64,000 nt of DNA from JALYXI01 sp963716685 (lineage in GTDB: Bacteria; Acidobacteriota; Terriglobia; Bryobacterales; Bryobacteraceae). Shown in pieces: positions 37,929 to 46,731 of this stretch; the stretch's first letter is position 1, and each line of letters begins with the position of its first letter. The stretch spans positions 992,001 through 1,056,000 of the forward strand of contig CAVQTR010000003.1 in the NCBI GenBank assembly GCA_963716685.1. Direction: 5' to 3'. Made by a program: the position numbers and the translations under genes. Under the pieces are notes generated by a model, which was not told where the DNA came from, made no database searches, and worked only from the letters and a program-made list of their open reading frames with translations.

Positions 37929-40196
37929 GTGCACAGGGCCGCATCCGTAAGCCGCATCCACCCCGAAACACTGCTCACCGTGTTTCTCGCCGCGGCCTCC
38001 CTCCACCCCGCCTCCGCGCAAAATCCGCAGGTCTGCGCCGGCTGCCACCCCGCCATCACCGCCGCGTACCGCCAAACCGGCATGGCCCGATCCTTTTATC
38101 GCCTCACCAGGGAATCCGCCGTCGAAGACTTCACGAAGAACAACACCTATTACCACGCCCCCTCCGCCAGCTATTTCGCGATGCTGCAGCGCGATGGGGC
38201 GTACTTCCAGCGCCGCTGGCAGCTCGATTCCGCCGGCAAACCCATCAACGTCATGGAGAAGCGTGTCGATTACGTTATGGGCTCCGGCAACCACGCCCGC
38301 ACCTATCTCCACCGCACCGCCGCCAACACCTTAATCGAACTGCCCCTCGGCTGGTACGCCGAAAAAGGCGGCTACTGGGCCATGAACCCCGGTTACGACC
38401 GCCCCCACCACGATGACTTCCGCCGCCCCATCACCTACGACTGCATGTTCTGCCACAACGCCTACCCCCGCATCCCCGCCGGACACGAACGCCCCCTTGC
38501 CGACGCCGTCTACGAAACGCCGCTCCCCGAAGGCATCGATTGCCAGCGCTGCCATGGCTCCACCGCTCGCCATCTTCAGGTGGCCGGCAACCCCGGCGCG
38601 ACGAAAGCCGAAATCCGCGCCAGCATCCTCAACCCCGCCACGCTCAGCACCCAGCGCCAGCTCGAGATCTGCATGTCCTGCCATCTCGAATCCACCAGCT
38701 TCCCCCTGCCCAATGCCATCCAGCGCTACGAGCGCACGAACTTCTCCTACCGCCCCGGCGAGCCCCTCGCCGCCTTCATCCTTAATTTCGACCACGCCCC
38801 CGCCGCCGCCCGCGACGACAAGTTCGAAATCGTCAGCGCCGCCTACCGCCTCCGCCGCTCCGCCTGCTTCCGGAAGAGCGCGGACAAAACCGGCAATCCG
38901 CTGCTCTGCACCACCTGCCACAATCCCCACGAAGCCCCGCGCGGCGAAGCGGCGCAGCGGCATTACACCGCGGTCTGCAACCAGTGCCACGCCCAGGCGC
39001 TGAGTCTCAGGATCAAGGCGGGAACCCATCCCGCCGGCGACGCCTGCGTCGAGTGCCACATGCCAAAGCGCCGCACCGAGGATGTCATCCACGTCGCCGT
39101 CACCGATCACTTCATCCAGCGCCAAAAGCCTTCCGGAGATCTGCTCGCCGAGCGCGTCGAACGGCAGGACACCTACCGCGGCCGCGTCGTCCCGTATTAC
39201 CCCGATCCGCTTCCGCCCTCGCCCGAAAACGTCTTAACGCTGGCCGTCGCTCAGGTCATCCAGCAAAGCAACCTCACCGAAGGCATCGCCCAGCTCACCG
39301 CGGCCATCGAAAAGTATCGACCGAAGCAGCCCGAGTATCACCTCGCGCTTGGCGACGCCCTGCAAACTGCGGGACAGCCCGATAAAGCAATCGCGGCTTA
39401 TCGCGACGCCGTCCGCCTCGACCCGCAATCCATGCTGTCCCTCCAGAAACTCGGGACGGAACTGCGGCGGCAGTCGCGCAACGACGAAGCCCTGAAGGTG
39501 TTGCAGCGGTCCGTTTCGCTCGCGCCTGCCCGCGCCGTCAACTGGCACGAGCTCGGCCTTGCCTGGCGCGCCCTCGGCACCACCACCGAAGCCGTGGCGG
39601 CCTTTCAAAAGGCCATCGAAATGGATCCCGATCTTCCCGAAGCCCACAACAATCTGGGCAACACCTGGCTCCTGAGTGGCGACCCCGCCCGCGCCGAACC
39701 CGCCTTCCGCGAAGCCATCCGCATCAAGCCCGACTACGCCGACGCCCACGCCAACCTCGCGCTCCTCCTCGACGGAACCGGCCGCCTCGCCGAAGCCCGC
39801 GACGAGTTCGAGCGCGCCCTGCGCCTCCGCCCAATCGACGCCCTCACCCGCTACAACTACGCCCTGCTTCTCGGCCGCACCAATCACGTCGACGACGCCC
39901 GCCGCGAGCTCGAAGAATCGCTTCGCGCCGCCCCTCGTTTCGTCGACGCCCACGTCCTCTTAGCCGACCTGCTGATGTCCCAGGGCCAAACCCCCGCCGC
40001 CGCGCCCCACTACCGCGAGGCCCTGCAAATCAACCCCGATTCAGCCCGCGCCCATTTCGGCCTCGCCGCCGTCCTCCTTCAGACCGGCGACCTAAAAGGC
40101 GCCATCGCCAACCTAAACGCCGCCGCGGCCGGTGCTGATCCCGCCATTCGCACCCAGGCAACGGAAATGCTCCGCCAGCTGCCGCCGGCGAAATGA
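37929..40196 (+). CDS. Heptahaem cytochrome fused to TPR array
   Basis: 755 residues with a GTG start at 37929 and a signal peptide (TVFLAAASLHPASAQ). The N-terminal 400 residues carry seven CxxCH sites: CAGCH, CMFCH, CQRCH, CMSCH, CTTCH, CNQCH and CVECH. The C-terminal 340 residues hold about nine TPRs (DKAIAAYRDAVRLDPQ, EAVAAFQKAIEMDPDLPEAHNNLGN, and so on). The first half resembles the heptahaem protein at 21927 in motif order, and here the scaffold is fused instead of encoded next door. It is periplasmic, probably a docking electron carrier (inference). It is the last clearly core-like gene before the repeat-bounded island. Confidence 0.85.
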   Translation: MHRAASVSRIHPETLLTVFLAAASLHPASAQNPQVCAGCHPAITAAYRQTGMARSFYRLTRESAVEDFTKNNTYYHAPSASYFAMLQRDGAYFQRRWQLDSAGKPINVMEKRVDYVMGSGNHARTYLHRTAANTLIELPLGWYAEKGGYWAMNPGYDRPHHDDFRRPITYDCMFCHNAYPRIPAGHERPLADAVYETPLPEGIDCQRCHGSTARHLQVAGNPGATKAEIRASILNPATLSTQRQLEICMSCHLESTSFPLPNAIQRYERTNFSYRPGEPLAAFILNFDHAPAAARDDKFEIVSAAYRLRRSACFRKSADKTGNPLLCTTCHNPHEAPRGEAAQRHYTAVCNQCHAQALSLRIKAGTHPAGDACVECHMPKRRTEDVIHVAVTDHFIQRQKPSGDLLAERVERQDTYRGRVVPYYPDPLPPSPENVLTLAVAQVIQQSNLTEGIAQLTAAIEKYRPKQPEYHLALGDALQTAGQPDKAIAAYRDAVRLDPQSMLSLQKLGTELRRQSRNDEALKVLQRSVSLAPARAVNWHELGLAWRALGTTTEAVAAFQKAIEMDPDLPEAHNNLGNTWLLSGDPARAEPAFREAIRIKPDYADAHANLALLLDGTGRLAEARDEFERALRLRPIDALTRYNYALLLGRTNHVDDARRELEESLRAAPRFVDAHVLLADLLMSQGQTPAAAPHYREALQINPDSARAHFGLAAVLLQTGDLKGAIANLNAAAAGADPAIRTQATEMLRQLPPAK

Positions 40197-40229
40197 TTGC
40201 ATCACTAACGACGTCCGACTCGGGACCTG

Positions 40230-40364
40230 GTGGTGGATCAGCCTTAACCCGGAACCGAAACAATCAAACCGTGAACACGTTTGCGTGCCCGTCAGGGCAA
40301 GCGCTCTGGTAGAGGGCGCGTCGGGAGAATGGTTAGGAGTTTGCCGGACAGAAGCGCGTTTATC
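40230..40364. repeat. 135-bp direct repeat, copy A
   Basis: Nearly identical to 42275-42410, with a few substitutions and one base of length difference. The shared block starts GTGGTGGATCAGCCTT and ends GCGCGTTTATC. The two copies flank the 540-aa gene on both sides in the same orientation. The rest of 40197-40438 holds no gene. Confidence 0.8.
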
Positions 40365-40438
40365 AGGACTGATCGATCAAACTCGCCAAAACCGGATTTC
40401 TTGGAAGCTTGCTTATCCACTTCACTTAACACCAGCGC

Positions 40439-42061
40439 CTACTCCGCTTTCTTCACTGTTTGCGGACCGTATAAGGCGTAATCGATTTCAGCGATAGCCT
40501 TCCTGGCTGGGGTTGCCAACATCTTAAGGTCATTGTCCCCGATGATCCGTGCCAGCGGTGCGATGTCTTCCTGGTCCGAGGCAGCAGCAATCAATGTCCT
40601 TAGTGTTGAGAATTTCTCATCCTTAAGATCAATATTTCCTTCGACAAGTGCCGCGATGCACGCGCCAACAGAGTCTGATTGCGTAAAGATCGCGATCAGC
40701 TGATCGTACTTCGACTTCAGATCGGCGGACGTTTGTTTCCGGCGCTCCATGAGGATGTCTTCGAGGTTCTCGCGATTCTCATCACGCGCCGTCCCACTCT
40801 TGGTTAGCCCGCCAGCGACCGTAGAATTGATGGGTGCGGATTCCTTCGCGACTGTAGCATCGAGGAGCGGGAAAAAGTCCTTGAGGGACTTCACCAGTGT
40901 GTTGCTCTTAATTGCCGCCTTGTTCAGTAGCGCAGTCAGTTGACCTGCCGCATCAGCACGAAGAGATCGCGCGAGGAAAAAGCACGGTCCCTTCGTACCG
41001 TTATAATTCAAGGCCGACGCGATGAACGGCCAAAGCACGTGCGCCGGCAAACCATCACTCGTCTCCTCAGCAGGCAAGCCGATGCCATCAATGCCAATAG
41101 CCGAAAAGCCGTACACCGCCGCAATTGGCGGTAAAGATAAAACGCCACGGTCGATCTCAGCGTTCGCAGTCCCGACGTACGCGTTCCATGAATCAGACGC
41201 GTTCTCGAACTTCTTCTTCATACCGGCAATGTAGATGGGAACTGCGTTCGGATTGTCCGGGTCAATCTTCGCCGCAATACCCGAAGCCCCCTTACCCACC
41301 TTCATAAGATCCCCTACCGTCGCACTCTCCAGCGACTTGAGCAAGATAGATATATCGTTCGGCTTCGCGTTCACGTGTACGCGCTCCAAGGCGGACAACC
41401 ACTCAGGACCGTCTTTGGAAAGATCAGGCAGTACGAGAAAGATGTTCGCGAGAGCAACAACCGCGCCTTTGTCCTTGCCCTTTACCGCCGCCGCGAGTTC
41501 CTGCGCGATGATTGTTCGCTCTTTCGGCAAGGCAGGAACCGCGGGAGCATCTTTCAAGTACGGCTTCCATTTGGGGCTCTCCGCGAGCAGCTCGAAGAAG
41601 TGCGCGACATCCTTACCCACGCAGAACACGACATCGGACGATGCACCTTGTCCTGCATGGACCGCTGCCGCCCGAGAAGTGAAGAGCACCTTGAACCCGG
41701 CGCACGCGCGATCCAGCGATTTCAGATGCTCAGCAGCACCGCCGATTCCCTGCGTAAGCAACGAGAGACGTGGAATTCCTGAGGCAAGAGCCGCACGGAA
41801 CTTCGCGAGCGCCTCCCCGGCAGTGATGTAGAAACCGCTATCTTTGCGGATAATGGCACCTGGCCCGAGGATTTCGTATAGACACGCGGAGATCGCAAGC
41901 TCAGCGCCAATACCAACCAATCCAAGCTCGATCGCACCATCGGATTTGTCCCCTTGATGGGAGACGCTCTTCGGCGTCGAGATCAGCGAGAATGCGATTG
42001 ACAGCGCTCGTTGCCCGACGCGCAGCCGACGTGCCGTTTCGCTCTTGAGCAGCCTTGGCAT
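40439..42061 (-). CDS. Unrecognised 540-residue protein
   Basis: Intact from ATG 42061 to the stop at 40439. I do not recognise the family. There is no signal peptide. It appears mostly alpha-helical with long Ala/Leu/Lys segments, for example PNDISILLKSLESATVGDLMK, a central PPIAAVYGFSAIGIDGIG stretch and a charged helix near the C-terminus (ENLEDILMERRKQTSADLKSKYDQL). No P-loop, nuclease or methylase motif is evident. Codon use is less GC-extreme than in the genes before 40 kb, consistent with acquisition. It is the only gene between the two 135-bp direct repeats, which suggests it moved with, or was inserted between, them. Confidence 0.6.
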   Translation of the reverse strand: MPRLLKSETARRLRVGQRALSIAFSLISTPKSVSHQGDKSDGAIELGLVGIGAELAISACLYEILGPGAIIRKDSGFYITAGEALAKFRAALASGIPRLSLLTQGIGGAAEHLKSLDRACAGFKVLFTSRAAAVHAGQGASSDVVFCVGKDVAHFFELLAESPKWKPYLKDAPAVPALPKERTIIAQELAAAVKGKDKGAVVALANIFLVLPDLSKDGPEWLSALERVHVNAKPNDISILLKSLESATVGDLMKVGKGASGIAAKIDPDNPNAVPIYIAGMKKKFENASDSWNAYVGTANAEIDRGVLSLPPIAAVYGFSAIGIDGIGLPAEETSDGLPAHVLWPFIASALNYNGTKGPCFFLARSLRADAAGQLTALLNKAAIKSNTLVKSLKDFFPLLDATVAKESAPINSTVAGGLTKSGTARDENRENLEDILMERRKQTSADLKSKYDQLIAIFTQSDSVGACIAALVEGNIDLKDEKFSTLRTLIAAASDQEDIAPLARIIGDNDLKMLATPARKAIAEIDYALYGPQTVKKAE

Positions 42062-42095
42062 TGGTGACTTCTCAGTCTACGACCAGACCGCGCCT

Positions 42096-42271
42096 CCAAG
42101 CCGGGCACCATGCTTTCGTGCGCCCTGACCCACGAATACCCGCGGCAAGATTAGGACTGAGCAACCCCGAATCGGCAGCCTCATATGCCAATCTTCGGAT
42201 GGCAGCAACGCGCAAGTTGATGGTAGAGGAAGCATAGTGCGCCTGTTCGAGCGATATACGGTAACGAGTCA
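42096..42271 (-). pseudogene. Tyrosine recombinase N-terminal fragment (copy of 55395-55567)
   Basis: The minus strand encodes RYRISLEQAHYASSTINLRVAAIRRL and EAADSGLLSPNLAAGIRG, the SAM-like N-terminal domain of a tyrosine recombinase. It then runs out of frame into GSGRTKAWCPAW. The same 175 bp recurs at 55395-55567 with a few changes, including the same frame-breaking configuration after GIRG. The remainder of the gene is absent here, and a copy of the 135-bp repeat follows at once. Confidence 0.7.
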
Positions 42272-42274
42272 CCG

Positions 42275-42410
42275 GTGGTGGATCAGCCTTGACCCAGAAC
42301 CGAAACAAATCAAACCGTGAACACGTTTGGGTGCCCGTCAGGGCAAGCGCTCTGGTAGAGGGCGCGTCGGGAGAAAGGTTAGGAGTTTGCCGGACAGAAG
42401 CGCGTTTATC
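42275..42410. repeat. 135-bp direct repeat, copy B
   Basis: Matches 40230-40364. It abuts the recombinase fragment at 42096-42271. The following 42411-42608 shows no gene that I can support. Confidence 0.8.
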
Positions 42411-42608
42411 GGTCCTAATCCTCGTCACGTCCCTGAGCGGTTCGCTCAAGGTCGCCTTTTTCCCGAGTAGCGCGTCATTCGCCAACCATCCGAAACTGGT
42501 TAATCGGTCACGTGGTTCACCGGAATACCGTGAGGCGATCTGACCCGCGTCAGTCGGTCGGCAATCGCGCCAAGCGGCAGCAACGGATAAGGCGCAGCGT
42601 CGCGGTAC

Positions 42609-43421
42609 TCAGTGCGACACCCGCCCCTCCACTGTCAACATCGAATGTCTTTGCAGTTGGAGCACATCCCGAACATAAATGCCGTAATCCTCTTCGGCGC
42701 GAAGTCGTGCACGCTCTTCGAGAAAGCCTGCTTCGACCAGATTTGGACCAAGAGTCTGAATCACGTACAGCCAAATCCCAGATGCGTAGGGATCCACAAA
42801 ATCGGGATCGCCACGTCGAACAAGCTCATCGCTCGGATGATTTGCCACATCGACCAGGCCTTCGGAGTGAAAGTAGTCCGTAAGATGCAACGCCATCTGA
42901 TTGTCCCAGTGATTTGCATTTCGCCAGTCGAGGAACGCCTGGTAGAAGGACAGAAAATCGATTGGGGGTTCCGGTTCCCACAGAGTTTCGTCAAGGTTGT
43001 AGTCCAGGACGATGACTCGGCCGCCGGACTTTGCCGCGTTCTTCATATTTCTAATCGCCCTTTGTGGCTCGCTGATCCATTGGACCGTCCGGGCGGCGGT
43101 TACGATGTCGAACCTGTTATGAAAGTCCTCGTCGAGCGCCAAAATATCCGCGGTCTGAAAGTCCAGGTTTTCCAATCCGGCATATTGTCGGGCGGCGCCG
43201 GCAACGTTAGCCTCGTCGCGATCGATGCCCAAAGCCATACCGTCCGGGCCCAATGCTCTCGCGATGTCCGCCGTGATCGCTCCCGTGCCGCAACCAACAT
43301 CGAGGACGTCCATCCCCGCGCGCAGGAATCTCGCGAGATGGCGATGGTCTCGCTGCAGAGTGCGTCGGTTTAGGATTCGTGCGTCGGACCGATGCGATTG
43401 TTGGCCCATCTTCCGCTTCAT
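42609..43421 (-). CDS. SAM-dependent methyltransferase (class I)
   Basis: About 270 residues from ATG 43421 (MKRKMGQQSHRSDARILNRR), with the frame open nine residues further. The Rossmann SAM site is clear: VLDVGCGTGAIT (motif I), GIDRDEANV (acidic ribose contact), FQTADILALDE and a FDIVTAARTVQWI post-motif. The C-terminal 110 residues would hold substrate specificity (FLSFYQAFLDWRNANHWDN). Small-molecule or natural-product methylation is more likely than nucleic acid, since no DPPY-type motif is seen. It lies in the accessory region and runs away from the polyamine cluster. Confidence 0.75.
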   Translation of the reverse strand: MKRKMGQQSHRSDARILNRRTLQRDHRHLARFLRAGMDVLDVGCGTGAITADIARALGPDGMALGIDRDEANVAGAARQYAGLENLDFQTADILALDEDFHNRFDIVTAARTVQWISEPQRAIRNMKNAAKSGGRVIVLDYNLDETLWEPEPPIDFLSFYQAFLDWRNANHWDNQMALHLTDYFHSEGLVDVANHPSDELVRRGDPDFVDPYASGIWLYVIQTLGPNLVEAGFLEERARLRAEEDYGIYVRDVLQLQRHSMLTVEGRVSH

Positions 43422-43542
43422 AGTGCCATACAAGCCGTTCCGACTCACACCTCAGCGACTTGGCGAGGCATATGCGCAAAATGCAGAGCCCTGAGCGGAG
43501 CGTCGGCGACTCGGACAAAGCAGCCCGATAAGTCGACCAACG

Positions 43543-43989
43543 TCACTTCTGAGCTTTCTGTTCTGGCTCAAGGCCGATCACATCGTTGACGGCGTTGCGC
43601 AATCTCTGCTTGCAACCGAAAGTGTCGCGTCTGTCAACCCAAATTTGACGAGGTACTCCGCCTGCGTTGATGTGAGTAAATGCCACGTGCAAGGTATGGG
43701 CATCGAGAACAACCAACAAATTGCACGGTTGTAGCGCGGGAAACAGGCCAAGCGGAAACTTTCGTAACTGAACTTCTTCTCTCACGGTGTTCTCGTAAAT
43801 GCGCAGATTTGCCTCAAGTTGGGCCATGCCGTTTTGCTCAGCGGGGCTGAGCAGGCTGTACGGTAGCGATCCCGCGAAGAATCGCAAATTGTCGACGAAC
43901 CGCGAGTTTGTAAAAACCTGCACCCGCGACCTGCGTCCCCCAAAACAATATGTATACTCAAAACTTCTGAAAGCGGGGGCATCTGGCAA
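43543..43989 (-). CDS. Hypothetical protein joined to a recombinase C-terminal tail
   Basis: 148 residues. The body (FTNSRFVDNLRFFAGSLPYS, QLEANLRIYENTVREEVQL and a hydrophobic PCNLLVVLDAHTLHVAFTH) matches nothing I know. The last 24 residues, GCKQRLRNAVNDVIGLEP, closely match the C-terminal tail of the recombinase encoded at 54904-55131. So the 3' end is probably a remnant of a second tyrosine recombinase into which the upstream ORF has been fused by deletion. Its ATG at 43989 overlaps the likely start of the divergent decarboxylase gene, so at most one of the two starts is placed correctly. Confidence 0.4.
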   Translation of the reverse strand: MPDAPAFRSFEYTYCFGGRRSRVQVFTNSRFVDNLRFFAGSLPYSLLSPAEQNGMAQLEANLRIYENTVREEVQLRKFPLGLFPALQPCNLLVVLDAHTLHVAFTHINAGGVPRQIWVDRRDTFGCKQRLRNAVNDVIGLEPEQKAQK

Positions 43990-45446
43990 ACAGACTTAAG
44001 TTACCGCAGACTTCCATCCCCCTCTATGGAGCCTGCCGGAATTTCCTGGCGACGCAAACCGCCAACCTCTATTGCCCCGGTCACAAGGGCGGCCGCACAC
44101 TCCCGGACGATTTCAAAGCTCTGATTGCGGAGCTGGACCTCAACAATTTGGCGGAGCTCGATACGCTGCACTGCCCATCTGGCCCGATCACAGCCGCGGA
44201 GGACCTGCTGGCCGACGCGTACGGGGTGGAAAAGTCCTTCATCCTGGTTGGCGGCAGCAGCGCGGGAAATATCGCGTCCGTGCTTTCTGTGTGTCGGCCC
44301 GGTGACGAAATTCTGGTGCAGCGCAACGCGCACAAATCCACCATGGCTGGGATTGTGCTCGCTGGCGCGAAGCCGTTCTGGCTAACGCCGGAACAGGATG
44401 AGAGTTTCCGGATTTACCATGGGGTGAATGCCGTCGATCTGGATGCGGCCTTTCGCGCGCACCCGCGAGCTGTGGCGGCTGTGGTCCTGAACCCAACCTA
44501 CTATGGGACCGTTGCCGATATACGGGCGCTGCGCGAAGTCTGTGACCGGCATGGCAAGCTGTTGCTGGTGGATGAAGCGCATGGCCCGCACTTCCACTTT
44601 CATCCGGAGCTGCCGCTGGCCGCGGGCGATGCCGGCGCGGATCTGGTGGTGCAGTCCACGCACAAGATTCTCTCCGGACTGAGTCAGGCCGCGACGCTGC
44701 ACAGCGCTTCGGGCAGAATACCGGAGGCGGCAATCCGCAAAATCCTTCAACTGATTCAGACAACAAGCCCCAGTTTTCCCGTGATGATTTCGATTGACCT
44801 TGCGAGGTGGCAGATGGCACAGGAAGGGAGGCGAATCTGGGACGAGGTGCTCGCAATGGCCCGCTGGCTCAGAGAAGAGTTGCGGCGTATTCCGGGCGTG
44901 CGGGTTCCGGGGCGGGAGTTGCTGTCAGGCTCAGGCTCGGGTCTGTTCGATCTCGATGAGACAAAGATCGTAATCGACGTTAATGACCTCGGGATGAGCG
45001 GCCGCGCATTTCTAGACTCGCTCAATGAACGCGGTGTGAAGCTGGAGCTTTCCGGACCAACATACGCCTTGGCGATTTTGACGGTGGGCAGCCGGCAGCA
45101 GGACGTAGAGCGGCTTGCGGCGGCAGTGCGGGAGATTGCAATGCGAGGTGCCGCTGTATGCCGCGGGAAAGAGCCCCAACTCGACTGGTTTCCGCTGCCC
45201 GAACAGGCGATGCAGCCGCGCGAATGCTTTCTGGGTGAGCAGCAATCGATCCCACTCGAGGAAACTCTTGGGCATGTCTGCGCGGAAGTCTTGACACCAT
45301 ACCCGCCAGGCATTCCGGTTCTGATGCCGGGCGAGCGGATCGACCGGCGGACGCTTCAAAACCTGATTGCCTTACGACAGGCGGGATGTTCAATCAGCGC
45401 ATCCACGCCGTCGCTGAGCCACATTCTTGTCAGCGTCGTTTCGTAA
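43983..45446 (+). CDS. Fold-type I PLP amino acid decarboxylase (Orn/Lys/Arg decarboxylase family)
   Basis: About 487 residues. The family's N-terminus (PLYGACRNFLATQTANLYCPGHKGG) lies upstream of the first conventional start codon (TTG 44148), and the frame back to a stop at 43968 has no ATG or GTG. I therefore place the start near CTG 43983, provisionally. Core motifs: DTLHCPSGPI, SSAGN, DEAHGPHFHFHPELP and STHKILSGLSQAA, where Lys228 should bind PLP. The C-terminal domain begins near EPQLDWFPLPEQAM. It is a short, biosynthetic-type form. In this operon its substrate might be 2,4-diaminobutyrate, lysine, ornithine or arginine. The first is suggested by the next gene (inference). Four bases separate it from that gene. 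Confidence 0.8.
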   Translation: MANRLKLPQTSIPLYGACRNFLATQTANLYCPGHKGGRTLPDDFKALIAELDLNNLAELDTLHCPSGPITAAEDLLADAYGVEKSFILVGGSSAGNIASVLSVCRPGDEILVQRNAHKSTMAGIVLAGAKPFWLTPEQDESFRIYHGVNAVDLDAAFRAHPRAVAAVVLNPTYYGTVADIRALREVCDRHGKLLLVDEAHGPHFHFHPELPLAAGDAGADLVVQSTHKILSGLSQAATLHSASGRIPEAAIRKILQLIQTTSPSFPVMISIDLARWQMAQEGRRIWDEVLAMARWLREELRRIPGVRVPGRELLSGSGSGLFDLDETKIVIDVNDLGMSGRAFLDSLNERGVKLELSGPTYALAILTVGSRQQDVERLAAAVREIAMRGAAVCRGKEPQLDWFPLPEQAMQPRECFLGEQQSIPLEETLGHVCAEVLTPYPPGIPVLMPGERIDRRTLQNLIALRQAGCSISASTPSLSHILVSVVS

Positions 45447-45450
45447 CTCC

Positions 45451-46731
45451 ATGACTAAGACTACGAGCGGTATTTTTGAGCGGCACGAATCGGCGGTCCG
45501 CGCATACTGCCGAACCTTTCCCGCCATATTTGCGACAGCGAGCGGGGCTGAGATTACCGATGAAGACGGCAACAAATGGATCGATTTTTTCGCCGGCGCG
45601 GGTGCCCTGAACTATGGGCACAATCCGCCATTCATTCGCGACCTTCTGGTGGAATATCTTCAATCGAACGGTATCACTCACGCGCTCGATATGCACACGA
45701 CCGCCAAACGTGCGTTCATCGACCGCTTCGTGGAAGTCATACTGAAACCGCGCGGTCTCGATTACCGGCTGCAGTTCTGCGGCCCCACAGGGGCGAACGC
45801 GGTGGAGGCGGCATTGAAGCTGGCTCGCAAGGTGACGGGCCGGACGAACGTGGCGGCATTCACGGGCGGCTGGCATGGCATGAGTACAGGGTGCCTGGCG
45901 GTGAATTCACGACGCGACCACAGGATTTCGGCCGGATTCCCGCTTGGTAACTCCACGATGTTCCCCTTCCCCGCCGGCCCGCGAAACGCACCGGATGCGC
46001 TTGAGTTTATTGAGAATGCGTTGACGGATTCGCATTCCGGGCTGGACGTTCCGGCCGCATTCATTCTGGAAGCCGTGCAGGCGGAAGGCGGCGTGTATGT
46101 GGCGCCGGATGAGTTCCTTCGCGGCCTGCGTGACATTGCAAAGCGGTATGGAATCGTGCTGATCGTAGACGACATTCAGGCAGGGTGCGGACGCACAGGC
46201 ACTTTTTTTTCTTTCGAATCCTCGGGAATTGTGCCCGATCTGGTATGCCTTTCAAAATCTATCAGCGCGTATGGACTGCCGATGTCACTGGTGTTAATAG
46301 GCCCCGGGATGGACGTGTGGGCGCCGGGAGAACATACCGGCACGTTCCGGGGACATCAACTGGCATTCCTGGCGGCTGAGGCCGCGCTGAAGTTCTGGAC
46401 AGGAGGTGAATTCGAAGCTTCTGTGCGTAAAACCGGCGAGTTCATCAGAGGCACGCTCCACGACCGGTTTCCGGATATTGAGGTGCGAGGGAAGGGAATG
46501 CTGATCGGAATGGATCTGGCGGCCCACGGCGGCCGCGATACCGCACAGGCTGCGATGGAGCGCGCGTTTGCCGGCGGATTGATTGTGGAAACGTGCGGGC
46601 GCGGCAGCGCCGTAATCAAACTGATTCCACCACTGAATATTGATCGGAAAATGCTCGAAAAAGGGCTGGATATTCTGACAAATTCAATACGATTCGCTCT
46701 GGCCGGGGCCGGAGGGCGGAAACAGGAATAA
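45451..46731 (+). CDS. EctB-like diaminobutyrate:2-oxoglutarate aminotransferase
   Basis: 426 residues from ATG 45451, rather than the TTG at 45427 inside the previous gene. This is a class III, fold-I aminotransferase. FPAIFATASGAEITDEDGNK and FFAGAGALNYGHNPP are close to EctB and diaminobutyrate aminotransferases. GPTGANAVEAALKLAR (phosphate site), DDIQAGCGRTG and CLSKSIS with Lys269 as the Schiff-base residue complete the active site. The expected reaction is aspartate 4-semialdehyde plus glutamate to L-2,4-diaminobutyrate. No ectA or ectC is nearby, so ectoine is not the product. Context points to polyamine synthesis. Confidence 0.82.
   Translation: MTKTTSGIFERHESAVRAYCRTFPAIFATASGAEITDEDGNKWIDFFAGAGALNYGHNPPFIRDLLVEYLQSNGITHALDMHTTAKRAFIDRFVEVILKPRGLDYRLQFCGPTGANAVEAALKLARKVTGRTNVAAFTGGWHGMSTGCLAVNSRRDHRISAGFPLGNSTMFPFPAGPRNAPDALEFIENALTDSHSGLDVPAAFILEAVQAEGGVYVAPDEFLRGLRDIAKRYGIVLIVDDIQAGCGRTGTFFSFESSGIVPDLVCLSKSISAYGLPMSLVLIGPGMDVWAPGEHTGTFRGHQLAFLAAEAALKFWTGGEFEASVRKTGEFIRGTLHDRFPDIEVRGKGMLIGMDLAAHGGRDTAQAAMERAFAGGLIVETCGRGSAVIKLIPPLNIDRKMLEKGLDILTNSIRFALAGAGGRKQE

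Noticed and set aside
42411..42608. Integron attC-like sites among the accessory repeats
   Set aside because: No pair of imperfect inverted core sites with the expected extrahelical bases could be drawn, and no integron-type integrase is present.
45451..46731. Ectoine biosynthesis locus (ectB)
   Set aside because: No ectA or ectC is present. The partner genes are carboxynorspermidine enzymes.
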